In this document: piece after piece, positions 37,562-51,660 of the stretch
How the letters are laid out: every line of letters begins with the position of its first letter
Position numbering within the stretch: the first letter of the stretch is position 1
Assembly (NCBI GenBank): GCA_027596075.1
Contig: JADGJC010000051.1
Coordinates: forward strand, 1 to 64,000
From: Rhizophlyctis rosea
Lineage: Eukaryota > Chytridiomycota > Chytridiomycetes > Rhizophlyctidales > Rhizophlyctidaceae
Direction of reading: 5' to 3'
DNA length: 64,000 nt
Position numbers and translations under genes: made by a program
The notes under the pieces: generated by a model
What the model was told of the DNA's origin: nothing
The model's input: only the letters and a program-made list of their open reading frames with translations
Database searches by the model: none

Positions 37562-38674
37562 ATGGTGCATCACCTCTTATCATCCTTCCTTCTCGCCACC
37601 TTTTTCCTATTGTCATTCTCCTCCCCAACCATCGCCCAAACGGATGCTACCGTCCAACCCACTCCCCAACATTTCCCATCAAAATGCCTTATCCTAACAC
37701 CCGACACACCCTGCGGGCCGGCCTTCGCCGGCTGGCCCATGCCCGCCCGCGAATACCCCACCGTCTCCAACTTCACCACCCACATCCAAAAAACATGGGG
37801 CGGAACACCCACCCAAGTCAAAGCCTTCAATCGCTACCACGGCTGCAAAAACACCACATCCCCGACCCAACTCCGCACCTTGCGGTACCAACTCAGCAGG
37901 TGGTGCACCATACAAACCTTAGCTACTATCACCACAATTAAGGAATGCCAAGAACCCGAAGGGAAGGAGGCGGACGAACTCCGACCTTGCCAGGAGCCTT
38001 GTGAGCTTGCGTGGAAAACTTTGGAGGCGTTTTTTGAGAGTCCTGAGTGTGGTGGTGGGGAGGAGGGGAGGGAGCGGAGGACGCGGACGATTGATCGGTT
38101 GAAGAGGGGTTGTGCGATGTGGAGGGAGCGGGAGTTTGATGATGTACATGTAATTAGGGTGGAAAATGCATGGCAGATGAATGAAGTTGCAGAAAGGATT
38201 CGGAAGTACGGGGATGGTAAAGGATGTTTGCCGGGTGTTGGGGAGGAGGCGGAGAATTGTGGTGAGTATGCTCCATGTTTTTTGCCGTTGATTTCTGGTT
38301 CCAATGCTGTGCAACCTCTGCGGCGTGTGGGAGAATGTGTTCTTTTCGTACCGGGAGATTTACCTTTTCCATACACCCTTTTTCCGACTCGCTCACTTAT
38401 AGGATTCTCAAACCGCGAAATCGCCATCGAACAGTGTCCACAGCTCCCATCGGATACCTGCTGTGCTCATCTACTGTCTTCTCTCGGTTTATCGCCTGCA
38501 CTGGACCCACTTCGCAATCAAACCCACATTGAGCAAGATCCAATGACTTCCATACATATAATAGGTTACAGCAAAGCTGCATTCGTCGCCGGACTCTGTT
38601 TATTTCTGGGAATCTGCCTTGTTAGGTGGTGGAAATGGTCCACGGACAGGGCGGGATATGTGAAGTTGGCGTAG
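37562..38674 (+). CDS. Secreted/type-I membrane protein, Cys-rich ectodomain
   Basis: Seen: ATG at 37562 with a signal peptide (hydrophobic run LLSSFLLATFFLLSF, then TIAQ). A clear GT-AG intron at 38262-38402 (ggtgagt to cttatag) joins ENCG to GFSNREIA, giving 323 aa. The intron is 141 nt (a multiple of three) and has no stop in frame, so the unspliced message would encode 370 aa. The ectodomain has about 16 Cys and N-glycosylation sites (NFT, NTT, NQT). One transmembrane helix lies near the end (AAFVAGLCLFLGICLV), followed by a short basic tail. Family unknown. The CGF...C...CC pattern after the splice site recalls Cys-rich wall/surface proteins of early-diverging fungi, which is only an impression. 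Confidence 0.82.
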   Translation: MVHHLLSSFLLATFFLLSFSSPTIAQTDATVQPTPQHFPSKCLILTPDTPCGPAFAGWPMPAREYPTVSNFTTHIQKTWGGTPTQVKAFNRYHGCKNTTSPTQLRTLRYQLSRWCTIQTLATITTIKECQEPEGKEADELRPCQEPCELAWKTLEAFFESPECGGGEEGRERRTRTIDRLKRGCAMWREREFDDVHVIRVENAWQMNEVAERIRKYGDGKGCLPGVGEEAENCGEYAPCFLPLISGSNAVQPLRRVGECVLFVPGDLPFPYTLFPTRSLIGFSNREIAIEQCPQLPSDTCCAHLLSSLGLSPALDPLRNQTHIEQDPMTSIHIIGYSKAAFVAGLCLFLGICLVRWWKWSTDRAGYVKLA

Positions 38675-40184
38675 CGAGGAAGAGTTGGAGGAGGTAAATG
38701 AAGACAAGAAATTCTAGTGGTTTTTGAGCGAGTTGCGACATGTCAAATAAGACCGACAGGTTATTTCCATTAGTCTTTACGCATCATCAGAATCACGCTG
38801 GTCGATATTCGTTGTATTCATGTACACTGTCGTTGTACAATGTTACTTCGCTATTTCTTCGTGCCAATGTTGCCAATGTGAACTCGTTGGATAGGTGTAG
38901 ATCCGAGTCTTTCATCTATTATGTTGGTGGCTGCCCAACTCATCGTAGCACCTCCAAATCACAAGCTCGTTCTTAGTCCGACCCAAAGCGAGGAAGATTT
39001 TGATCTGATGGGTGAAGCGTATTGATGGGTGGTGCAATGAGGGTGGAGAACGCACGGATTGAAGGGCTAAATGACGGTATATTCGAAGGTGAGGCGAACG
39101 GGTAGTGTTGCATGCTTGTGGTAAGCTGGTCTCGCATGCCCCTTGAATTCAAGTTCTCTTGGATCTTTCAAAAGCCAGACACCAACTCATATCAAACGCG
39201 AAACCATCCTGTAGCCATCGCTGTCTTCATCCCAAGACATGAAGTCCCCTTCGTTCGAATCAAAGGCGCATACACTCGTTTCATAGTGATGCTGGAAAGG
39301 GCGAGAATGGATCTGTGTCCGGTAAAGATGTTACAAACGAGATATTAAATTCTGCTCAGATCGGCGAACGGAGAGGAGCTCAATGTCATCGTTCTGGAGA
39401 GGGAGAGTCTCAAGGTCAACACTTAAAGCATTTTGGCGTTCTATGTCTGCGCAGGCGGTGGCATCCAGGCCCATGATTCTCATGATGTTGTTGCTCAGAA
39501 GGGGGAATGAAAATAAGTGTACCATCTCGTCCCTGGAAGAATATCCCCACAATGCAAGCGGCAGTGATGATCATGGAGAGGACAAACAGCATGGAGATTC
39601 GTACCACGGTGATAGTGCGTATGTCACCTTAGGTGTCGCATCCCTTGGCACACTGGTCGTGCGTTTGCCTCAATTCTTCTTAATTCTATTCTGGTCCACA
39701 ACCCAGCAGATCTCCAGATACGCCCAGTCCGCGTTCAACCATTGCAATGGTTTGCGATGGTTGTTTGGATTCTTCGAACACCAGGCATGTCCAAACAGCT
39801 CCCCTGATGTGTCCCAACACCCAATTGCACTCCCCCAACCCACTTTTCCGAGCATGATCAGTAACGACGATTACCAAGTGAGATTAGCTACAGTCTCATA
39901 TCTTCCCAGTACAATTAGCAACGAACATGCAAGTCAGAAATGTACACACCTACTGGCAGACAGACTCCTACATATATATTACGTCTTACAAGATTAAGTT
40001 AATACATTGGTATGCAACATCCTTCCCCTCATCTCCCCGCACCGGCGGTCAATTGCGTAGTCCCAACATTCCATATATCATCCTAAAGTCGCCAAATCTT
40101 CCATTCCTACTATCTACAATTGGTCCATCACGCAGTCGCCTCCCTAACCCTCCACCGTGGATGCCCTTTCCCACCCAAACCGAC
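38675..40184. other. Intergenic, tRNA-like fragments only
   Basis: No conserved protein seen. It contains the diverged tRNA-like fragments at about 39601-39671 and otherwise only short frames. Confidence 0.5.
39644..39671 (+). pseudogene. tRNA-like fragment, diverged
   Basis: CTTGGCACACTGGTCGTGCG then TTTGCCTC matches the tRNA-Thr 5' half at 24 of 28 positions. The rest of the cloverleaf is missing. A weaker partner (GGTGATAGTGCG) starts at about 39608, so the pairing seen at 37049/37109 is echoed. Confidence 0.45.
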
Positions 40185-40415
40185 TCATTTGAAGAAAATA
40201 ATATAAAACGTCGCCCCGACCATGATGAAGAAACAGACTTGAACGAGAAGGCGTTCCCACGGTTGTTGATCTGCGGGTGCTTGCAGCATTTTCCGCTTGT
40301 GGGGAAGGGGTGCTGGTGCGGCGGGGGTGGGGGAGGCGGCATCGGTGCCGACGAGTTGCGTTGTTTCATCCTCCTTGGAGGTGTCGGCTTTGCGGTTTCT
40401 GAGTTCTGAGGACAT
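40185..40415 (-). CDS. Tail-anchored micro-protein, 76 aa
   Basis: Seen: an uninterrupted 76-codon frame. The N-terminal 50 residues are polar and Ala/Pro-rich with KRK before the membrane part. The C-terminus is one hydrophobic helix (LLVQVCFFIMVGATFYIIFF) ending in Lys and the stop. This is the layout of a tail-anchored ER or mitochondrial outer-membrane protein. The C-to-G compositional switch seen in other exons also occurs here. I do not recognise the family, and a chance frame of this size is possible. The anchor plus the flanking charge pattern make a real gene more likely than not. Confidence 0.6.
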   Translation of the reverse strand: MSSELRNRKADTSKEDETTQLVGTDAASPTPAAPAPLPHKRKMLQAPADQQPWERLLVQVCFFIMVGATFYIIFFK

Positions 40416-40926
40416 CGTGGCGCAGGTGATGGAGTGTGGGTGGTATGAGGAGTGGAGGTAATGAGGTCAAGTGAAGTGCGAGCTGTGGGGGGTTTTGAGA
40501 TGGAAGGTTTGTGTGGGAAGAAGTTCTGAGATGGAAACCCTTCCCTTCCTTCGAACTTCGAAGCCGCCACGGAACATCAAAGGGGGTCGAAATGGAACAT
40601 ACAAATTTGGTGCACGTGGTGGCTTGGCTGCTGCCTCGTGCCGATGGCCCGATGCGCACACACAGTAACGTCACAAAGCCAGTCAGACTTGAAAAGCAGA
40701 TGATCTAAAATGTCGAAAGAGCAATGATCCATATTGGAAACATTACATTGCAACAACTTACATATAAAGACAACGTCGCGACCGAAGAAACTTCGGCACA
40801 AGGTGTACTACAACGGCTACACTACATTAAGATTAAAACAATATGTTGGACTTGAGCACCTCTAACCTGTGCATGAATTTCCCCCTACCAAACCTACCCG
40901 TCACCTACCCTTTACCAAACCCCCAC

Positions 40927-42620
<1,694 letters not shown>

Positions 42621-44220
42621 GGTTGGGGACGTACGGTGAGTATGCGAAGAACTTGGGGAGGAAGGGGCGGTGGGTATACGTGCGAATTGAGAAGCAAGGG
42701 GAGGAGAGCACAGTCAGTCAGTATATGAAGTACTCACAAGGAGGCGCGGAGCAACGCAATGAGCTTCGCAAACAGTGGCGGATATTTACTCACCTGTTAG
42801 GGGGGGGGACAACCTTCACTGTCTGGAGGCAGTGGAGGAGAAGCAGAGAGTAACGGGGAGGGATACACAAGTCCGAAGGAAGGACCCGCAATTCATGTGT
42901 CAATTGCCAGTCAATTGCCCGTCAATTGCGAGTTCCCATGTGGCTGTCTTGTGTCGCCCTCACCGAAATTTTCGGGCCAGCACGATGGAGTCTCACCACC
43001 AAAATTTGCTCAGCATCTGGTGGAATTGCCACACAATATGAGTGGCACTGTCACTCTGCCAGCACCCAATTGCGTGTGGCTGGCAATCGCGCAATCCAAA
43101 CATCCGCATTCCGCGAACATCAGCGGTCTGGAACAGGGTCCTTCTGACTCACTTGAGACTCTCACAATGCGTTGACACTCCCAATGTAAAACCTACTTGC
43201 TACTTACTCACCTCAATTGCGATCGTCATAAAACTCAAACAAATGAATTGCACCCCCAGGGAAACGTGGAAAATGTCAAAATGATTCAATTTCCACTTTC
43301 GATACTCACACCTTGCCGCCGCCAGGGTCTGCCTGCACCATTGGGCGTTCAATGATTCAGCAAATATCTACTGGCGAACCAATCAAAAACAAGGTTTTTA
43401 ACAACTTTTTGCGACATTGACTCTGTCAATGCAACCCCTTCTCGTCAGTCCAATCATGGATCTGACTCATCGTCTATGCGAACCAAAGATTGCCGCTCCT
43501 TGACACCATCCATCATGATGTCAGCACGATTCCCTGGCCTGTGAATTTCCCATCTGTATGTCGAACAAACCCACCGCCTGTTGTAAGCCAACAATTGGGA
43601 TTTGGGGTGCAGCATTCTCACGCAGGTCGACTCGTATCAGGTTTCATGAAACATCCTTACGGCAAAGCGGCGGAAAAGACTACGCATCACTGAAGGTGAA
43701 ATGAATCGCGAAGACTTGAGAGGTCACCAGTGGTCGCTGGAGGGGCTGGGAGTTGCTGGGTACATGACAATGCATCGAAATGTATCAGTGTGTGAGGTGG
43801 TAGGTCGATTGGTCAAAAAGAGAATCCACGGAAGGCACATGACATCCAGCCATGGACAATCATATGGGTGATGTTGGAGTTTGAACCAACTGGTGTTTAC
43901 AACTTGACACTGGACGACGTCGCATTGAAATCTGTCGTCTCCAATTGAAGAGATGTATGGTGCGGGCAAATCAAAGTCCAAATTCCACCACAAAGACAAA
44001 TATGCACCACCACCTCAAAGGCAAAAAAAAACCCAAATCCCTGGCCTTCACCAAGAAAATCCATATCTACATATTTGACAGATAAAAAAAATGTGTTTTG
44101 TACATCTACATATTTGTTGAGAATCCCTCCGCGCACCCCAAATCCCTCCCCAAGATTGGTACTCGCCCTTGTGGCCCTCCCAAAGTCCACACCCAGAACC
44201 AGCGTATCCCCTAAAGATCC
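42621..44220. other. Intergenic, no gene seen
   Basis: Short frames only. Directly repeated CAATTG-containing words (for example TCAATTGCC) at about 42899-42930 are the only pattern noticed. The part next to 42620 should hold the MET17 promoter. Confidence 0.45.
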
Positions 44221-44923
44221 TTACATCGCCAAGGCGCCCGCAGCTGCAGCAGCAACCCCTGCAACAACCCACCCCCCAACACCCAACCCCCCGGCCCCAG
44301 CAGCTAAAATAGTCGGCGCAGCCACAGTCGTGGTCAGACTCGTCGTCACGCTCGCCCCCGCAGTAGTCGGGACAGTCGTCACGGGCGCCGGGCCTGTAAT
44401 TAATGAGGTTGTAGTGGTTGTTATTGTGATGACTGGGGAGGTGGGGAGAACGTCTGTAGTGGTTGTTGGGGATGTGGTGGGTGTTATGGCGGGTGAGGAT
44501 GGGGATGTGGTGGGGACTGGGAGGGCGGTGGTGGTGAGGGTGGGCAGTGTGTTTTGGGATGTTTGGGCTGGGAAGATGGGAATGGGGAGGGATATGAGTG
44601 CGGCTGGTGAGTGGGTTGCGTGGGTAGTAATGGAAACAAAAAAGTAACCGAAACGGTTCCCCCAAAAGGATCCAAGCAAAAACAAATCAAAAAAAGTACA
44701 ATAAAGCGAAATACGATAGTAACAATGAAAAGTAACAATAAAAAAAGTTATGAGAAAAATGATGAAAATTGTCAAAAAATTGAAAAGAGAAACGAATCGA
44801 CTCTTGGAAACCAAAGATCCCACCATCAAAAATCCCCTATCGCCCTTCCCAACCTCTTTACTCACCTACAGCACCAGACGCACACACACCAACAACCGCA
44901 ACCAAAAACGTCGCAAACTTCAT
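44221..44923 (-). CDS. Ser/Thr-rich, probable GPI-anchored surface protein
   Basis: Seen: exon 1 (44923-44866) encodes a signal peptide (MKFATFLVAVVGVCASGAV); exon 2 (44603-44221) gives a total of 146 aa. The mature part is Thr/Pro/Ser-rich with Thr runs. The C-terminus has small residues (AAGAGG) followed by a hydrophobic tail (VGGWVVAGVAAAAAGALAM) ending at the stop, the layout of a GPI-attachment signal. The intron (262 nt) is longer than most here; a missed small exon cannot be excluded. Likely heavily O-mannosylated and located at the plasma membrane or wall. Such proteins are poorly conserved and no family is named. Confidence 0.75.
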
Positions 44924-45469
44924 CTTTTTCTCACAATTCTAAAAAGCCAAAAAGAAAAGCGTAGAGGGGTCGGATGCTACTGATCCTCGAAATATATCGT
45001 CCTCGGGACTTCGGTATCAAGCAAATGCAAAAAGAGGTCTTCGAAAGGAAAACGGAGGAAGGATGAAGGAGCTCCCTTTGTTTGTTTATCCACGCATTGA
45101 AATTGCCCAGACGCCGTGTGGGGGCGTTGGCCTGCGGCCAAGTGGCTGTGTTCGGGCCCCTTGGCCTCGGAGCGGCGCGTGGGGTTGTACAAAGCCAGCG
45201 TTCGGAGTGGGAGCTAAGCCACCGGCTCGTTCTGGCCACTTTTCGCAAGGGTCCATGGAATTTCCCACTTCTCCACTTCCGTCCCCTATGCGTGCAAGAT
45301 GGGTATTGTCCACATAGCACTCCCATCTCCATCAATCAACCAAATCTATAAAGTTTGGTATATTTATCACCTTTCCTAAACAAAAAAACAAATTCTCGCT
45401 CGAATAACAACATTCTCCCCTCCCCCAGCCCTTCCCAACGTAAATATACAACAGTCCAGGTTCCTAAAT
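44924..45469. other. Intergenic between SLT2 and the mucin-like gene
   Basis: Contains the 3' end of SLT2 and the promoter of the GPI-type gene. Frames here are short and unconserved. Confidence 0.5.
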
Positions 45470-47385
<1,916 letters not shown>

Positions 47386-47948
47386 TATGGTCGACGGTTA
47401 CGACTTAATGCCCGTGGTGAAGGCGTGAACTTGCTGACGCGGAGATGAAGTTGGAGTGAAAGATGTCGAACACGAACGCGACGACCTACGGCACAAGGTA
47501 TATGTGCGTTCGCGCTGTACGTAAATAGGTGGCGATGGGTGGGAAAGATGAACTCAGATGAAGTTGGAGCGGCAGGCGTTTCCTGGGAGAAGTCTTTGTT
47601 TGAATGGGGGCCCATTGGAATGTTTTGAACAAGGGCAGCCACGCAGACCCAAGGACCCACCCTCCGTGCCAGGCCATATCCAAGTTTTGGGTGGGCCAGA
47701 TGGGTGGCGCATCGGCGCAACGGTGGCTTGGAATCCGCCATTGGTGCTCTGAATGGACGGGCTCAGAAAGCGTCCACCAAATCACATCCAAGCCAAAAAC
47801 CACACTGCAGTCGGGATAATGCGGGCTACAGTCACGTGCTCTAACTACTTCATCAACCCTGGACCACTTCTTGTCCTCTCCTCAAAAGTTCGACATCTCT
47901 CCTTTTCCCACACAGTCAACAAGAATTCCTATTACCACATCCGCAACT
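47386..47948. promoter_or_regulatory. Shared divergent promoter SLT2 / RPN6
   Basis: 563 bp between two start codons facing away from each other. It holds the hexamer GGTGGC three times on the plus strand (47528, 47703, 47722) and one GGTGGGAAA (47538-47546). GGTGGC is the core of the yeast PACE element that controls proteasome genes. Expected count of the hexamer on both strands is about 0.3. Function is inferred from resemblance only. Confidence 0.4.
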
Positions 47949-49843
47949 ATGCCCGCAGCAACAAAGTCCAGCACGCTTCTGAAGGAAGCGGAAGAGGTTG
48001 CAAAGTCCGATCCCGGGAAGGCTATTGGAATATATCAGGGCATCTTATCCGACAGTGCAACCTCAGGTGGGTCTCTTAGAGCCTAAAGCCTCGCTCCACG
48101 CTAAGGAAATTGACCTTTGACGTCCAGGCTCAGCTGACGAAGATGTCAAAAACAAGGAGACAGCTGTCTTGAAACTAGCAGAGCTCTACAAAACTCAAAA
48201 GTATGTTCGGACACTTGACGGTCTACGCGTCTTATTCTTTAGTGACAGCGGCACACTTCTTTTCACAGCCGAGGCGATGACCTCGCCGCCCTCATCCGCC
48301 AATCACGCTCCTTCCTCAGTTCCATATCAAAAGCAAAGACAGCGAAAGTTGGTTAGTGCTCAGGTTGAATTGCAGTAACGCTACGGAGATCAGTACTGAG
48401 CATTCACTTTCCAGTCCGAACATTGCTGGACCAGTTTGTCGACATACCCAACTCTCTGCCGCTTCAAGTGGAAGTATGCAAGGAATCAATCGAGTGGGCC
48501 GTGGCGGAGAAACGCGTGTTTTTGAGGCAATCGCTGGAGACGAGACTGGTCGCACTGTAAGAGGGAATAATGTTCGAGTTCGGGATGAGGTCCTCATCTA
48601 CCATTTCCGCAGATACCTTGACAACAAAAACTACACCGAGGGGCTCTCTTTGATCTCGTCTTTGCTGAAAGAGCTGAAACGACTTGATGATAAGAACGTT
48701 CTGATGGAGGTGCAGCTGTTGGAAAGTCGAGTATACCATGCTTTGAGAAATTTGGCAAAGTCTAGGGTTTGTTGATTAAATTGGACTACCATGATGACGC
48801 GTACAAGTCGTTGACGCGTCGGATCTCCTACAGGCAGCGCTAACGTCAGCCCGGACGTCCGCCAACTCCATCTATTGCCCTCCTGCCATGCAAGCCGCAC
48901 TTGACATGCAATCAGGAATCCTACACGCCGAAGAGAAGGACTACAAAACTGCGTAAGTTCAGTTTCACTCATGCTCAAAACGAACTAGTAACTGATCACA
49001 CACCTCCATCAGGTTCTCGTACTTCTACGAAACACTAGAAAGTTACTCATCGCAAGACGACCGACGAGCGGTTCTCGCTCTCAAATACATGCTGCTCTGC
49101 AAAATCATGCTGAACCTCGCTGAGGACGTTCACTCCATCATCAATGGGAAACTGGCGTTGCGGTATGCGGGACGGGAGGTGGACGCTATGAAGGCGGTGG
49201 CTAGCGCGCATCAAAATCGGTCGTTGTTGGAGTTTGAGCAGGCTTTGGCGAAGTATAAGGATGGTATGGGGTGTTGTTGTTTTGCTTTTGGTGGTGAGGG
49301 TTTGACCCTGGAATTGCCGTAGAACTGAGCAACGACCCCATCATCCGGTCCCACTTGGCGGCGTTGTACGACACGCTGTTGGAGCAGAACTTGTTGAGGA
49401 TCATTGAGCCTTTTTCGAGAGTGGAGATTGCGCATGTGGCGGAGTTGGTGAAGTTGCCGACGTTGCAAGTGGAGGCTAAGTATGTTGGCGTTAGTATGCA
49501 TTTGGCGTTTCATTGGAGCGTATTTGCTGACTTTTTTGGTGCGATAGACTTTCGCAGATGATCCTTGATAAGATCTTTTATGGTATTCTTGATCAGGGAG
49601 CTGGATGTTTGGTTGTGTTTGATGATCCTGAGACGGATGTATGTGGATGATTTACATGGATCTGGCAGGAAATCATTACTGACATTCCAATTAGAAAACG
49701 TATGAGGCGGCTCTTGACACCATCAAGAACATGGGCAATGTGGTCGAGTCTCTTTACGAGAAGGTATGGGTTAAACTGTATAGTTCTGCATTTACATGAT
49801 AGCTGACCTCTATCGACTGCTTTAGGCTGCACAGCTTTCGTGA
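47949..49843 (+). CDS. RPN6: 26S proteasome lid subunit Rpn6 (PSMD11)
   Basis: Seen: 11 exons (47949-48066, 48128-48200, 48269-48351, 48415-48556, 48613-48766, 48834-48952, 49013-49263, 49323-49479, 49548-49638, 49695-49763, 49826-49843) joining to 424 aa, close to yeast and human (422-434). The N-terminal solenoid includes [21 protein letters not shown] and [18 protein letters not shown]; a family signature is AIYCPP-like ([18 protein letters not shown]) and [16 protein letters not shown]. The PCI domain follows (about 290-390) with [16 protein letters not shown]. The last exon codes only AAQLS and stop. Known: Rpn6 clamps the 20S core to the lid/base. One intron donor (48767, gtttgt) is weak but required by the frame. 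Confidence 0.96.
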
Positions 49844-50208
49844 TATGTGTGTGGTATGTAAAGAAAATAAATTTGAAACACGCCATATCAAAACGATCTT
49901 GATGATGATTAGTGGATGGATTGGAAGGATAGCCATCATCTTTGAACCTTCGTCTTCTCATGATGGGTCGATGCATTTGTGCGAATCGCGAAAAAGACGA
50001 AACAAATTGTTCATAAAAAGCATTGAGTTTATTGAACAAAGTAAACTTGAATGAGATATTTTGTTCTGCACGTGCAATATTTCATTGTGCACAAGCATCC
50101 TTCATCACCATCATCCTCTCATTCACCCTCACCGCGCTTGGCTCCACAATCAGGTGCACCCACCTCCACCTGACCACCTCCCATTCTCCATTCGCAGCGT
50201 CTCCACCA
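49844..50208. other. Convergent 3' intergenic, no gene seen
   Basis: Lies between the stop codons of RPN6 and the minus-strand orphan gene. A/T-rich, and likely the two 3' untranslated regions and their poly(A) sites. Confidence 0.5.
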
Positions 50209-51237
50209 TCAACCGTCCACGCCTTCCTTTCCACTCTCATTGTCGCTGCTCACGTCACTCAGTTCATCCCATCCAAACTCAGGCGGTACGCACGGATCGT
50301 ATTTCCAGACGCCATCATCCCTGTTCTCCATTTCACGCTCTTCTACCTCCACTTCGTAGTTTTCTGCTGCTTTCGTATTATCAACCTTTCCTGTCTCCGC
50401 ATCCTCATGCGACGGTATCCTCTCGACATCCTTAACCGTTTGTTGACAGCGACAAGCCCAATGGCACGGCCAGCCTGTTGCGTCGACTGCGGGAAAGGCA
50501 CATCGCTTCATCTGCCCGTCCCGCGTCATCCCGCACCCGGTTGGTTGGAAAAACTTTTCAACGCCGGGAGGTAGGGCCTTGATGCAGGCGTTCCAGGGAG
50601 CTGTGAACATGACTGCAGAGAGGTGTTGGTTGCGCATGGAGAAGTCCACGTCGTATTCGGTGGGTTCGAATCCTGAGAGGTAGTATGCGTTTGCTGTTGA
50701 GACGAGAGAGTATGCGGGGTGTGTTGGAGGAAGGGGTAGGAGGGTGTTCATGAAGTAGATCAAGGTTCGGTCAAGTTTTGAGAAGTGGAAGGTGAGTTTG
50801 TCTGAGTTTTGGGTGTATGTATGGGGACCTGAGTGGTTGATATTGAGCGGGACAACAACCAAAAAGTCTCATCAGTTGCTCATAGCCATAAACGACATAT
50901 ATCGAGCTTGACTGTGATGAGGGCCCACTTTTGCCAATAGACGGCGTACAATTGGCAATTGGGCCACCCTCCAATTTCGATAATTCGTCATTCAATAGTG
51001 CAACGTGAATTAGTCAAGACGATCACCTATTCTCTCTGCGATCTTCTTCAAGTATTTGATGAACTTGGCGCGGTCGTGGAGTTTGCCTTGAGTTTTGGTG
51101 CAGTTTTCACAGTAGCAAATATATTTGCTGTCGGGCAGGCCGTCGAAGCAGATGACGGTGTCGAACTCGATATAGTGTAACATCACGTGTGTGATATCTG
51201 CGTTCGCTCCGGCACCGGGGTAGCAGAGGGTTGCCAT
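50209..51237 (-). CDS. Orphan protein with YPGAGxxxD / FDGLP start, Cys-rich middle
   Basis: Seen: two exons (51237-51027, 50828-50209) joining to 276 aa; the second ATG choice, at 51342, would add 35 residues of poor quality. The N-terminus has YPGAGANAD (6-14) and ICFDGLPDSKY (29-39), a spacing like the motif I and motif II loops of a Rossmann or SAM-binding fold. Then come LTFHFSKLDRTLIYFMNT and YLSGFEPTEYD. A Cys-rich segment (CGMTRDGQMKRC ... CHWACRC) follows, and an acidic tail. I have an impression that YPGxGxD plus a downstream DGxP occurs in uncharacterised proteins of large DNA viruses, which would need a search; no function claimed. Confidence 0.72.
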
Positions 51238-51660
51238 CGTTTTTCTTTGCACGGTGAGAAGAGACTCGGATGGCGATGAGGAATTCTGTGGGAAAAGGAT
51301 GGTGGGAAGGCTGGAGAAACTCTGGATGGGCTTTTGTTCCACCCTTGCCAGGATGCATGAGATGCATGATGCATATCAGGTCAGCCAATTGATAATCCAG
51401 TTAACCCGGCTTCTTGGTTGACTCGTCAATTTTTCGTTTCATTCATTCTCTATTCTCAGAATTCTCGCGGTCAGGGGTCGTCGGATTAGTCATTCTGAAT
51501 CATTCCGACCATCAGTTGGAAACTCTTCCAGCGAAGTTGCAGGGTCTTCTGTTTTTCTGTCGTCCTTTTCCTTTTTCCACACAAACATTTACTTGCCCCA
51601 CATTGCCAACGACAATCACACTTTGCCACCCACACAACACCCATACAACACCCACCCATA
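51238..51660. other. Divergent upstream region of two orphan genes
   Basis: 423 bp between the start codons of the minus-strand and plus-strand orphan genes. No motif stands out. Confidence 0.4.

Noticed and set aside
50655..50690. GGTTCGAATCC, a perfect tRNA B-box
   Set aside because: It lies inside the second exon of the minus-strand orphan gene, no T stem pairs around it and no A-box or acceptor stem is found at the right distance.
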